The position numbers were made by a program, and so were the translations under genes. A DNA stretch of 64,000 bases from Odontocerum albicorne (taxonomy: Eukaryota; Arthropoda; Insecta; Trichoptera; Odontoceridae): NCBI GenBank assembly GCA_949825065.1, contig OX463849.1, positions 41,661,234 through 41,725,233 on the forward strand, written 5' to 3'. Shown here piece by piece: positions 33,897-45,619 of the stretch; within the stretch, counting starts at the first letter, position 1; every line of letters starts with the position of its first letter. The notes under the pieces are model-generated. The model ran no database searches, was not told the origin of the DNA, and saw nothing but the letters and a program-made list of their open reading frames with translations.

Positions 33897-35140
33897 GATC
33901 TGTAAATATGAAACCGGATTTTTTTTATAGAAAATACACATTTATTGTATGAAAATGGTAAAAAATATTTTATTCTAAGTATTGCTCATCGCTAGCTACA
34001 CATTTTTCCAATTTCTCTGGCAATTTATGGATGCCACGCCAAAAAACCTCTTACTCTTTTGAGGCAAACCAATCATCGAGCCATTTTGTAAGAAGTGAAG
34101 CGCTGCTCAACAAGTGCGTGTTCCATCGATGCAAATAAGTAGTAATCGGATGGAGCCAAGTCTGGTGAGTAAGCCGCATGCAAAAGTATTTGCCAACTAA
34201 ACACCTCAATCGTTTCCTTGACCGGTTTTGCTGTGTGCGATGGTGCATTATCATGAAGCAAAATCACTTTGTGTTGCCTCTTTTGATATTCTGGTCATTT
34301 TTCAAGCAATGCTTGGTTCAAATCTATCATTTGTTGTCGGTAGCGTTCAGTATTAACGGTTTTGCCGGGTTTGAGCAGCTCATAGTAAATAGCACCTTTC
34401 TGATTCCACCAAACACAGAGCATTGTCTTCCGTCCATAGCGATTTGGCCTTGCAGTCGATGTCGCTGGTTTGCTTGGAGTTAGCCATGATCTTTTACGCT
34501 TATAATTCTCGAAATCTATAAATTTTTCATCGCCAGTCACAGTACCTGGCGAGTAGCATTTCCCAAGTGGTTTTTCGGTTTTCCTGCTGTCTTTCATTCA
34601 GTTCATGTGGAACCCATTTTCCCACCTTCTGGATCTTTCCCATGGCTTTCAAACGTATGGAGACGGCTTCTCGTGTCATATTTAATTGATCCGCGAGTTA
34701 TTGTTGCGTTTGAGTGTCATCCTCATCCAACAATGCTTGTAATTCGGCGTCTTCAAACTTTCTCGGTGGTCTTCCACGTTCTTTGTTTCTCACGTCAAAA
34801 TCGCCACATTTGTATTTTTTAAACCACTCAAAGCGATGTGATTTACCAACAGCATGCTCACCGCAAGCTTCGACAAGCATTCGATGCGATTCTGCAGCAG
34901 TTTTCTTCGAATGGTAACAGAAAATCAATGCTGTTGGCGAATCGTAGTTTTCAAGCACAAAAACAGACATGTTCAACACTATGAAAACATATGTAGTTGT
35001 ATTAAACTTGGATTGTTGTGAGTTAAAAGTCTTTGACAAATGTAAATACAAGAAAAAGGCGCCAATGACGCGGCTCGACAGTCACTACATTTACAACTAG
35101 AGCCATCTATGAGCAAATTTCGGTTTCATATTTACAGACC
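33897..35140 (-). mobile_element. Mauritiana-type (Mos1-like) mariner
   Basis: Inverted ends TCTGTAAATATGAAACCG at about 33899 and, in reverse, just inside 35140 bound a 1,244-bp element, close to full mariner size. TA is kept on the right (35141-35142) and altered on the left. Confidence 0.85.
33960..34972 (-). pseudogene. Mos1-like mariner transposase, frameshifted
   Basis: Starting near 34972 the minus strand reads TALIFCYHSKKTAAESHRML, VEACGEHAVGKSHRFEWFKK, GDFDVRNKERGRPPRKFEDA and ELQALLDEDDTQTQ: the two helix-turn-helix units with the GRPPR linker. Later come TGDEKFIDFENY (first D), ATSTARPNRYGRKTMLCVWW, VILLHDNAPSHTA (second D) and AYSPDLAPSDYYLFASMEHA (third D). All three catalytic aspartates survive, but at least three frameshifts or stops (near 34690, 34560, 34290) and a decayed C terminus prevent expression. 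Confidence 0.85.
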
Positions 35141-35142
35141 TA

Positions 35143-36084
35143 GTAATTGCTACAACATTGTTTTCATCTCATCAATATGTTTGGCTCCGGCTGATATGAC
35201 ATTGCCATTTTTATTGAAGCAGCAACAATTTCCCATCATTCCTACATAGGACATCACCATCAATAAATCGAAAGACAAACACATCAGCATTATCCTACAG
35301 AACACATTTTTTTTCAAATGGCTAACTCTATGTTGGATTATCACGATCAAGAAATCCAAACTAGGTGCAAGTCCGGATAACAGGGAACCCACAACAATAA
35401 CAGCTTCAGGGAGATGTATATTAATTTACATGGATGTTCAATGAGGTGTTTGAAATGTAAATCTAAAAAAAGCAAGTTAAAAAATCAGATATAATTTCTA
35501 TTTTTTTATTTGTAATATCTATTTTCACATGTTTTATAAACCACATCGCCTAGGACAGTCTTAACCCTGTATTATACTATATAATAGAATTATCAATTCA
35601 ATTAGATAACAAGAGATAGACACAATGTCTAAGGACAGACTAACTCCTGGTTCACAAAGAAAAGCAAAAGAAACAAAACAGCGTTTAAGGGTTGTATAAC
35701 AAAGTATAGTTGCTGGATGATTCATTTTATGATACTTATTTCATGCATTTGTTTTTAATATATAGTTCTTAAACTAACCATACTTTCTGTATGCAAAAAC
35801 ATCATCGCCGAAGAGTTCCATTTTCAAAGTTTTTAGTTTTATCCAAAACAAAATAATTTTAGGATATCCACAATAAGTATCTTTTGAAATTACCATCCAC
35901 CTCAGTCAACAACCGGACACTTCATGTCTTCTCATGTTAGACACTACATTTTTTTTCTAACTATGATCTACTGTACCAGGTTGTATCCTTAATATATGAC
36001 ATACAAATAAGATAACAATTTATTTTTAGATATTTTAAACAGGAAAAATTACTAATTAAAAACATCTTTTTTAGGATCTTTATT
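35143..36084. other. No recognisable gene
   Basis: 35150-35392 has an 80-residue minus-strand frame without a motif. The rest is AT-rich spacer. Confidence 0.4.
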
Positions 36085-36310
36085 TCCTACGTCCTCTGGA
36101 ATTTCAGGTGGGGCAATACTGATTGATTTGTGTATTTTCTCCACTGGCGTTGCTTTTAAGCATCCTGTTATTATTTTCTTGTTTTAATTCATGATGACAC
36201 CAACGGGCCTAAACTTTAAAAAGCCCCTCTATACTGGAGTGGTTTATTCTGCTACTGACCAGCATATGCAAGAGCTGATACTGTTAATGTACTCGTATGT
36301 GTTTGTGCTC
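36085..36310 (-). pseudogene. Jockey-like LINE remnant
   Basis: The minus strand gives KIITGCLKATPVEKIHKSIS, IAPPEIPEDV, close to the RIITGCLK.TP....L..LAGIAPPDIRR block found after the RT domain in Jockey-like elements. Upstream (36200-36300) only SALAYAG is legible. Confidence 0.5.
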
Positions 36311-36615
36311 ATTCTACTTCCATATTCAATGTTATTTGAAAGATAGGATATGGTCTAACACACTGTTAGATTTTGAGGGGCCTCGCAATGTCCCGACCGA
36401 ACTCCTTTCGACATGACTTTCAACTTTCACTTTGCATGACAATTTCTTAGATGATATGCAAAAACTTTGATTTTCATAGGGTTCGGTTTCAGCTGATATT
36501 TCACTAAGCATGCTTTCAACTTCATTGAAAATATTGTCCTGAGCCAGTATTATTTTATATAGACATTTTATAGTGTGTGTCTTCTGCTAGGTACTCAAAC
36601 ATTGGAAGTTCTTTC

Positions 36616-37489
36616 TACTGTGTACCGGACAGGTACAAAGACTGTAGATAGGTTGTTGGTTGCCGCATTACGCTCGAAGAATCCACGTCGCGAATTCCGT
36701 TTCGAAGCTCCAGTCGAAGAAGAAGAAGAAGATCAGGGAGAGATTCCTCTCAGGCAGTCGATGTAGGGAAGCGGGTCTCAAGTAAAAACACGGTAAAGTC
36801 GGTATTACTGAGAATGTATTTCAAATGAATAACAAGTGAGAACACAGTGAGAAGTGATTTACAAATTTGGGGTCCCTTCTATATTAATGGTCAGTCGGCC
36901 GTTAGCAGCGCCCATTGTCCGCGAAATACGACAACTTTCGGGGTCTGGGCCATGCTTACGCCGACTGAATCCGGACCTACTCCGATCGCACAGCTTCGCA
37001 AGTCACATAATTCCAATACGGTCGCGAATACGATCGGAGTCAAACAGACATATATTTTACATAGTAAATTCTACACATTATTACAAATTACATGACAGTT
37101 ATACATATACAGGGTTCATACGCAGATGAAACAGACAAATACAAGTTCACATCAACCCTATATATATACAGAAACGTTAGAATGAATTATAACACATACA
37201 TATTTGCATACAATTATAACATAATATAGCATTTAACATATACCATTACAGGAACTTAACAGATTTACATACAGGAACATTTGAATTACGAACATTTACA
37301 TATACAAACACAGGGACATTAGATATTTACATACCACTACAACACAATATAGCGTATGGAATACAAGACCATATGAATATACAAGAGCAAGAATAGCATA
37401 CAAGTTCAATAATACAGATCTACACACAGTGTCTTTTTCATATCGCATACACACACACACGGGTGACGGCACACGTCTGATACATACTG
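36616..37489 (+). mobile_element. Solo LTR, copy 1 (864 bp)
   Basis: The segment 36621-37484 begins TGTACCGGACAGGTAC and ends GTCTGATACA. It is bounded by TACTG on both sides (36616-36620, 37485-37489), the 5-bp duplication typical of Ty3/gypsy or Bel-Pao LTRs. TG...CA ends, no internal ORF of retroviral type and no primer-binding site with a second LTR nearby make it a solo LTR left by recombination. It is colinear with 50639-51353; a minus-strand fragment of the same LTR is at 3559-3705. Confidence 0.8.
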
Positions 37490-38491
37490 CCTTCAAGTTT
37501 TAGCAGCATAATGTGGTTTTGACAGAATTTACTGTACAGATTGTCGGTTTTGTTTGCATTGATTTCAAGTCTGACACGTAGGGAACTTTCATCCACTCTG
37601 TCAAGAACCAGCTGAATGTTTTGTAGGGAGGCCTCAAATAAGGTGATAATGTCGCTATATTCATGGAAATATATTTCTCAGGGAAGGAGAAATCATCATT
37701 ATTGATTTCACATTTCCAAGATAAAATCAATAAGGATGATAAATGGGAAAGGAATAAGAACCTTTTCTTATTTTACTCCCGGTCACATGAAACCATTTAA
37801 TAGTAACTTCAATAATTCTAACATGACAATATCTGTACTTGTGCAGAGTTTTAACAATTACTAAAACTTTACATGATATATGATGCATATAAAAGATATC
37901 CCTGTACGCTATGGAATATTTTTTCATGGTAAGTAAATTATTAATAACATATAATATGTATTCACAATATAATGCAAATAGCAATAACCCGTCAATAACG
38001 GCGAAAATAAATCAAAAACTTATATTTTGAAAATATTTTGCAATTTCAATTTAAAAGTTTTTTTGATGACAATATTTTTTTGTAAAAGTGTGTGATTTTT
38101 TTAAAAATAATGTTGCCTGACAAAAATTGTATAAAAACTAAAAGCTGTCAAACAATATTGGAAAAATAAAAATGTTTTGAATAAAGAATCTTTTGGCAAC
38201 CGACATACAAACGATAATTAATTATGTTGATATTTTCATAAAGATTTATTTTTCTACAAAGTAGGTACCTCTATCTTGATCTACCGGAACCCTGTTGAGC
38301 CACAAAATGTTTTTATATCTTTTTTCTTCATATTGCCTGCATTGCCGCCGCCATTCTTTATGACGCAAACTTAACTCCGTTCGGTAACTGTCATTGTCAC
38401 CACCGGTCCGATTTTTGATTACATTCGTTTTAAACAAAAATCTGCCAGTGTATTTCGTTATTTTTTATTTTTGTCATCTACAAACATCAAG
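37490..38491. other. Spacer and upstream region of the dynein light chain gene
   Basis: 37490-38230 shows nothing. 38260-38460 is less AT-rich, as expected for a promoter and 5' UTR. A 63-residue minus-strand frame (38246-38437) overlaps it; I see no motif in it. Confidence 0.4.
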
Positions 38492-38527
38492 ATGGAACAA
38501 AAAGAGTGTAATGATATGACTGAGGAG
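38492..38527 (+). CDS. DYNLT1: Dynein light chain exon 1
   Basis: Twelve codons from ATG to GAG-GAG. The start is the only in-frame ATG upstream of the conserved core, apart from the internal Met-9. The donor follows at 38528. Confidence 0.75.
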
Positions 38528-41500
38528 GTTCGTATTCTCGAATATACCGGTTGTAAATTGACGGATATAACATTATGTTTATGGTCCTTGATTAACATTA
38601 AATTTATTCATTAATCGATAATTATTTCAGAATCAGTTTGTGGTCGACGATGTTAGTAAAATTATTAAAGAAGCTATTGAAAATACAATAGGAGGTACTG
38701 CGTATCAACATAACAAAGTAAATCAATGGACTTCTACTGTCGTAGAATCTTGTCTCGGAGCTCTGACGAAACTTCAAAAACCTTATAAATATATAGGTAA
38801 AAGTCTTTGTTTTTTTGTTTACTATTACCATATTATTTTACTACGAATGTGAGAATCATTAAAATTATTAGTTTTATTTTGAGTTGGCAATAAGCTATGC
38901 ACAAAAAATTGATCGGTACTCTTATTTAAAAGTTGAATTTCACCATGTTTTTTTGTCAATATTGCGACATCTGTTGTATTAATAATCTTTTATCCATCAA
39001 GCATTAGTTGAATGTGATAAATAATTGTCTAAGTCACTTAAATTTAATAAAAAAAAAACATTCCAATAAAATTTGCCAATCTCCCAATGGGTTACACTAG
39101 CGGTCATTGAAATGTACTCAGGTAAAAAAATGGTAAATTTTTTAGTTTTCAGGTAAAATTCTTGATCAGGGGGTAGGGAGGGAAATATTTTTATATAAAG
39201 AAACGTTTTAAGTGATTACTGCACCAATAGTAGTTGTGGTTTTTGTGAAGAAGAGTTAGAAAAAGTGAAAATAAAAAAATCCTTAAAAAATGAAGAAAAT
39301 GAACCCATTAGATAAAACGAAAATTTCGACCTTACATAAAGAAAATAAAAGTTCCCGCGAAATTGCAGCATTGGTAGGCTTTAGTCAATCTGCAGTGACT
39401 AAATTCATAAAAAAATTCCAAAAGACTGGGTCTGTAGAGCACAAAAAAGGAACAGGACCAAAGCGGAAGACGAATGCTCCAGAAGATCGCATTTTAAACA
39501 GGTTCTGCACAAACAACCGTTTTAAAACTGCCGTTGATATAAGAACAGAGTTCATCGAAGGTGGAGGAACAGAAATAAGTGTGGAAACGGTACGGATAAG
39601 ACTTAGGGAAGTTGGTTTTATGGCGAGGTCACCGGCGAAAAAACCACTTCTCTTGCAACGAATGCGCGCCCAAAGACTAAAATGGGCCAAAATTTACCGG
39701 AGATGGACTAAGGAGGACTGGAGGAAAGTCATCTTCTCGGACGAGAGCAAATTTAAGTTGTTTGGCTCGGGTGAGCTTCAGTATGCAAGAAGGAAAACTG
39801 GAGAAAGGCTTGACGAAAAATGCATCAGGCCAACGGTGAAGCATCCAGCCGGGAAAATGGTTTGGGGATGCTTTTCATACTATGGAGTTTATGATTTGGT
39901 GTTTGTCGATAGAACGGTAAATGCAGAAGTTTATAAAAAGATTGTGAGTGACAACGTCGTTCCATCCATAGAAGAACACCTTTCTCATATAAAAGACTGC
40001 ATTTTCCAGGACGATTCTGCGCCCTGCCATCGGGCCAAAACGGTAATAGTTTTTTTTTTTTTTTTTGATGAATCATTGACTTAAATTTAAGAAAAAAAAC
40101 CACTAACAATTCTCTGTCTTATTTTGACAAGTAAAGGATTTAATGGAAAAACACGGAATTAAAACGTTGGCATGGCCAGGAAAAAGTCCTGATTTAAACC
40201 CGATCGAAAATTTATGGCACATTATACAAACTAAAGTGAATAGAGAGAAGCCCACCAGTTTAAAATCACTGCTGACATCAATCACAAAGGTTTGGTATAA
40301 GGAGATAACGGCAGAAACAAGTCAAGCATTGGTAGATTCAATGCCTGCCAGGATACAAGCAGTCATAAAAAATAAAGGAGGAACCACAAAATATTAATTT
40401 AATTTTTTTTATAATTTTAAGTCATTTTTGTAAAAATATTCTAAAAACCTAATGAAAATAAATATCGTGCCTTATTTTAAACTTAATCTTCAAATCGTGT
40501 AATTTTTTTGAAAATATCGGTAAAATGATGTAATCCTGTTGTACCTTCGTATCTACTGAACAAAATAAATCTATTTTTTGGTTATATATGCAGGTAAACT
40601 TGTTTTATTAGAAAAAAATACCGAAATAGACACAGCTGCAAAACTTTGAGAGATTTTAAGGAATTAGTTGAAAAATTTAGCTGAGTACATTTCAATGACC
40701 GCCAGTGTACATGTTAAGGATTGAATGTATGAATAAAAATGAATAGATACACATTAACATTGTTAAATCTTCCACCGCTAATGGTTATGTGTGAAATGAG
40801 AGGAAAAAGTTCTCAAGACACCAGGTTGTGTAAATGTGAAGACATTTAAGGATATTTATCTTAATTGGTTTCACCATTTTTTTAAACTGGTTATAGAACT
40901 TTTGTATGTATACTTTAAAACACTATTATGAAATACAGTCATAATATGTAAATGAATTCTATAAATCCAGTGATTTTGTATAAAAATAAGCAAAAATTAT
41001 GTATGATAAGCCATTCTTACTGACTTGTTTCACTTAGTAAAAGAGAGCCCACTGTTAAACTGTCATAAAGGCTGATACATTTGACATTTGTGAAGATTGA
41101 TGTAAAATTTCTTTCAAGTAATAATGATTTTATTAAATATGCCATTTAATACACCCTTGATTCTTATTTGATAGAGTATGCAGTAAGAATTTTATAAACA
41201 TCTGTTTTTAATGGCTTTCCCCCAAAGGGTGTTCCTAGCCAAAGAGAATATATATGTTCTAGAATCACAATTATCTAGTTCTATCAATATTTACAATAAT
41301 ACATTTATAAAATAAGAATACTAATTTTATATATTTAATTCTTAAGAAACCATAAACTTTTGTAACACTGAAAATGGAGGGAGACACGATAGTAATGAGG
41401 TTTTTCATAATGGTTGATATCGGGCTATTAATCAAAAGTAGATCTTCATAAATAGTTGAACATTCATAATTTATTGGACATTCAAAGAATATGTGATCCA

Positions 41501-42409
41501 ATCAACATATCCTCGCTAAGGGCACAATCTTTATTTAGTTTTTCATATACAGTGGGACTAAGTTATAATGATATGCAACGAACCAACCATAAATGATGCA
41601 TAAATAACTTTGAATTAACATGTTATCTTTATGTTGAAATATATTAAAATGAACTACGTAATAATTTACTTTTAAATCTAATTTAATTTTTAAACTTTAA
41701 TATACATACTTGGATAAATAAATATCTACACCCTTGAGGAGAGTTTGATCGGTGCTATTTAAATTGTCCTTTTTATTATTATTATTATAATTTTTACTTT
41801 GTTTCTTGAGTATTTGGCAAAGGAGTTGCGATTTACCATGATCACTTCAGTCTTAAAGATTTCAGCGTGACAATCAGATGTGCTAAGCAGCGGTTAATGT
41901 AATATTAGTAAATATATTACTTCTTATCAATGGAATGACTAAGATTTTACCGCTTCACTGGGGTATATGATTTAAGCAAAATTTTGTATCATCACAGTGA
42001 TAATGTCAAAAATGCACCCATAAGAAATATCTCCATATTCCTACCAAACTTAAATTTCTTGATTAATTTCTTTGTAATCATAAAATATAATGTAAATTCA
42101 CTCAAGGAACGAAAAATTAATTAAGGGATCAAAAATAGAGAATATTGAGAAGTAGAAAACTTCAACTCTCTCAGAACAATGTTCAAAAATATCAATTTTA
42201 GTTACTTGCTTTCGGAAATATGATTTGATTTTCTTATAATTATAATTTATAAATTTTCAGTTACATGCACCATAATGCAAAAGAATGGTGCTGGTCTTCA
42301 CACTGCATCCTCGTGCTTTTGGGACAACAACACAGATGGATCATGCACAGTGCGCTGGGAAAACAAAACCATGTACTGCATTGTTTCTGTATTCGGATTA
42401 TCGCTGTAA
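38492..42409 (+). CDS. DYNLT1: Dynein light chain Tctex-type (three exons)
   Basis: Exons 38492-38527, 38631-38796 and 42261-42409 join to 351 nt (116 residues plus TAA); the family is usually 110-116. The protein reads [74 protein letters not shown] and [19 protein letters not shown], which is the Tctex-1 fold from helix 1 through the last beta strand with no gap. Tctex light chains dimerise and bind the intermediate chain of cytoplasmic dynein, helping motor assembly and cargo attachment. Intron 1 (103 bp) has a weak GTTCGT donor; intron 2 (3,464 bp) splits a valine codon (phase 1) and hosts a Tc1 element and a LINE fragment. Two to three AATAAA signals follow the stop. It appears intact. 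The symbol follows the animal orthologue; the Drosophila name is Dlc90F. Confidence 0.93.
38631..38796 (+). CDS. DYNLT1: Dynein light chain exon 2
   Basis: Acceptor TTATTTCAG ends at 38630; donor is ATATAG|GTAAAAG. It encodes the two helices (QFVVDDV to KPYKYI) and one base of the split Val codon. Confidence 0.92.
39093..40709 (+). mobile_element. Near-intact Tc1-like transposon in dynein intron 2
   Basis: A 1,613-bp element (39095-40707) with TA on both sides and inverted ends that agree at all but one of about 27 positions (CACTAGCGGTCATTGAAATG left; CACTGGCGGTCATTGAAATG right in reverse). Length and structure are those of Tc1 elements. It is on the same strand as the host gene and lies about 300 bp downstream of exon 2. 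Low divergence of the ends and an almost open transposase point to recent insertion. Confidence 0.93.
39290..40397 (+). CDS. Tc1-family transposase (DD34E), with an intron-like 88-bp interruption
   Basis: Exon-like part 1 (39290-40042) encodes 251 residues: an N-terminal helix-turn-helix ([20 protein letters not shown]), a basic GTGPKRKT linker, a second helix-turn-helix ([13 protein letters not shown]) and the catalytic core with D151 in [22 protein letters not shown], and D242 in [14 protein letters not shown]. Part 2 (from 40131 or 40137 to 40397) gives [28 protein letters not shown] (catalytic E) and the C terminus. Removing 40043-40130 restores VKDLM and exactly 34 residues between the second D and E. 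A GT-AG intron 40043-40136 also restores the frame but drops V-K. Either way the transposase is about 337-339 residues, normal for Tc1. All three acidic residues are present. Confidence 0.85.
40710..41269 (+). other. Intron 2 of the dynein gene, no further feature
   Basis: AT-rich intronic sequence. Confidence 0.6.
41270..41570 (-). pseudogene. LINE ORF2 C-terminal fragment inside dynein intron 2
   Basis: The minus strand reads [14 protein letters not shown], then after a shift [13 protein letters not shown] and a hydrophobic tail. The C....E....HIFFECP block is the cysteine/histidine motif found near the end of Jockey/CR1 ORF2 proteins. Only this end is left. Confidence 0.5.
41571..42260 (+). 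other. Intron 2 of the dynein gene, with a retroelement tail
   Basis: 41725-41790 (CCTTGAGGAGAGTTTGATCG, then a TTATTATTATT run) belongs to the ATT-tailed repeat family also at 1292, 13900 and 22795. The rest is plain intron. Confidence 0.5.
42261..42409 (+). CDS. DYNLT1: Dynein light chain exon 3
   Basis: Acceptor AAATTTTCAG ends at 42260. It encodes the beta-sheet half, [11 protein letters not shown] to FGLSL, and the stop. Confidence 0.93.
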
Positions 42410-43200
42410 AGCTGTCCATTGTCTTTGTTGCTAAGTGCGGTGAAGAGACTTCTCTAGATGTGAACGCGAGTAGGATATTCCACTTAACATTCGGTCATCA
42501 AGGCTTGACAGGAAGCAATAAAAAGAAATTCAAGAAAGCTAGCATTGTTGATTATAAAAGTAAATGTATAAATGATAAATGAAACTAGCAGTGGTGCCTT
42601 TACAGCCAAGTTTAAATGAAAAGTATGCTTAATGAAGAACTTCTTTCCTTAAAATCTTTGCAAAGAAGCGAGAAGGGAGGCAAGACAAAAATTTGCTTAT
42701 TTGATACTTAAGGAAGTATTCCATTATGCCTACTTACCAGTTATATGCAATAAATGTTTCCACACTGCAAATCTATTTGAATAGAACTCCTTATAACTTG
42801 ACTTGCCTCTCTTCTATTATATTTGCCTACTGTGTGAAGACTGCCCATAATGTGTATTTCATTTTTTAATATTTATATTCAATGCTTTGAGGCATAATCA
42901 AATGAAATGTTCGAAAAGAATATACCAATATACATTTATATCAAAAATGACCAACCTTTGATGTGGCATATTTTTCTACCCTCCCTATTTTTGTAATTAT
43001 TGAATAATATTTTCATGTTCCAAATTCATATTCATGTACTATTATAAAAAAAAAAAACAATTGTTTTAGTATACCCAAATCCGTTGTTTTAGTATAACAA
43101 TATTACTTTTTTTTCGTATGACAAAAGTATATTGAGAATTGAATCAATTTAATTTAAACACATATATTGTATGTACTTCACTTCTGTTTAGAAAAATAAA
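42410..43200 (+). other. 3' UTR and polyadenylation region of the dynein gene
   Basis: AATAAA occurs at 42517-42522 and 42749-42754, and AAATAAAATA near 43195. Which one is used cannot be told from sequence. Confidence 0.5.
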
Positions 43201-44429
43201 ATATATTTATGTATGAAGGAGTTCTAACATAATTATTGTTATTTATAAAAATTACTTGCATGGTCAAAATCTAATTTGCAAGATGTAGTTAGGGCAGTCT
43301 TCAAATATTTCTATCTTGTAACACGGTAATATTAAACAATAGAATATTTCGTATTAGATTACTTGTTTTGGGAAATTTAAAAACCGGTTGAGACAATTCT
43401 CTGTTAAACTTAATTATTCTTATGATATTATATTACCCATTTTCCCCTCTATACTATTTTTCTAAATGATCCTTGTCTTGCACCTAGAGGTTTCAACTTT
43501 AATTCTAATTCGGGGTGATCAAAAAACAATGTCCCAGTCAGGCTTTTCACATTTGAGTATTTTTACATCCTTCTCGAATGGAAAGAATTTCCATCATTGC
43601 AATTATAAAATGAATGAGCGAAACAATGAAAAAAAAAACCTTATTTAATGGATTATCAAGGTCATTTAGAAAAATACAAAGTTCAATTTTTTCCACTTTA
43701 CTTAGTGTCTTCTACACTCATGAAACGAATTTGTAGAATCGACTGATCTGAAGAGTGAAAATACTGTGCAAAGTGGTGATTGGAAGATTCCATTAATATT
43801 TATTCATATATTGTTCATTTGTAAATTTCCAGACATCATTTTTATATATATTAAAGCCACAAGTATTTTGAAATCACTGAGAAGAAATGGTGTTAAAATA
43901 TCGTTCTTATTTATTTGTATCTTAGCCTAATGAACCATTTTCCTCAAGCTATCTCCACTGAGTGATGCTAATGTTGATTAGATATGCAAAAGTGGTCTAA
44001 TACATTCTCAACTGTTAAACATTATGATGCTTGGTTTTATCAATGAAAAAGTAATAGAAACATTCAATGAATTATATTAAATAGTATTTCACAAATAAAT
44101 GTTTTAGTAAATTCATTAGATTGTAATCTGTTAAAATTTGAGTGATACTTGAATCTGATTGTTGTTTATTTATAATATATCAATGTCTTTTCAATTGATG
44201 TAACTAAAATTATTTGCCAGTCATTCAATGTAAAGCACTGTTTTTTGCTTGAAAATTGTATTTCAAAATATATTTTGCTAGCTTTGATTGATTGCTTATG
44301 TCTCAGTTGAAAGGTGTTTCGAAACAATATTTTTAAAAATACTAATAGTTTAATGAAAAGTTTTCTTGATCAAATAAAATTATTTTTTTATAGGTTTGAA
44401 CTTAAATGAATGTTTTATTGATAAACAAT
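43201..44429. other. No recognisable feature
   Basis: AT-rich spacer. Confidence 0.5.
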
Positions 44430-44715
44430 AGGTTTTATTCACTCATTCATTCATATGGTATTAACCATATTTGTTACATGGACATGTTTGAAGCGCATGG
44501 CCGAGAGACAATTTTATCTTCAGGCTTAGAACCACTGGTGTAGGTACATGACTCACTGTCCCTCGTCAAATATTTTGATGAGGTTGAAAGAGGTCTATAA
44601 CTCCTAATCAGACTGGGACTATTTTTTTGTTTGTTACTATCAGGAATCAAACTCAAAACTCTAGAATGGAAGACAATTGTCTAACCAACTACACCATAAG
44701 GGTTGCTTATGTATT
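44430..44715 (-). mobile_element. tRNA-derived SINE-like element, minus strand
   Basis: The minus strand starts with a tRNA-like head: TGGTGTAGTTGGTTAGACAA and GAGTTTTGAGTTTGATTCCT, fair A and B boxes at normal spacing. A body of about 200 bp follows. The body differs from the 12031-12265 SINE, so this is a second SINE type. Confidence 0.5.
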
Positions 44716-45619
44716 TTATTATTTTATCATAATTATGTTTTTTAATCATTTTCATTTACAGAATAGAAAATATTTTATATAAAATTATAATTCATTTAAT
44801 AAAATTAACAAACATTTGAAAATCAACTTCAAAAATTTAAATTTTCTTTTAGCTGGGTACTAAATTGTACACTTGTTTGTTTAAAATATGTCAATTTGAA
44901 CATTTATTTGAATATCTTATGGAAAAAAATTAGTAAATAATTTTATTTGTATTATAAATTTAAATTTTCACTACCTATCTGTGTAGAAAATTACAAAGTT
45001 TGCATATCACTCAAAATTATTTATAATATTTAATAATGTAAATTATTTTTGCTTCATTAATAATAAAATTGCTTATACGACGAGTATGTTAAGCAAAAAG
45101 ATAGCCATTGATATTTAAATGACGAATTTTTTCTCATACTAACACTTAACAATAAGAAGAAAAACAAAATTTAGGAAAAAAATATCACCCAACTCAATAG
45201 ATAGAAATGTAATTACCATTTAGAAAAAAAAAATGTAACAATGATAAGTGAATTAGAAGAATTCACAACGTTTGTCATTTCTTAAAAAAAGTGTTTTTAT
45301 TTTATTTAATATAGGATCACATTTTAATTGGTTTCAAAATTTAAAATTAGTAATTTACATTTTATAACTATTTTTCATTATTTTTTAGAAAAATGTACAT
45401 TTTCTAAAATTAATCTAGTCCAATGTGCTATGTTAGAAATGTTTAATAATTTTTTTGATGAATCTATCCGTTTTCCATGTTTTATTATATTTTCAGTAAA
45501 TTTTTTTGTCTTACAAACTGTGCCAAGCTCCTTTTAATACCCATTCAGTATATCTAAAGCTTATATTCTAAAGTAAAGCAGTAACTCAAATTTCAGTTTA
45601 ATATATTGGATTAATCAAC
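44716..45619. other. No recognisable feature
   Basis: Very AT-rich spacer. Confidence 0.5.

Noticed and set aside
36575..37129. Protein-coding frames in 36575-37129 and 50863-51069
   Set aside because: They fall wholly inside the solo LTRs and are not conserved as frames between the two copies.
39385..40285. Minus-strand frames inside the Tc1 element
   Set aside because: Antisense shadows of the transposase.
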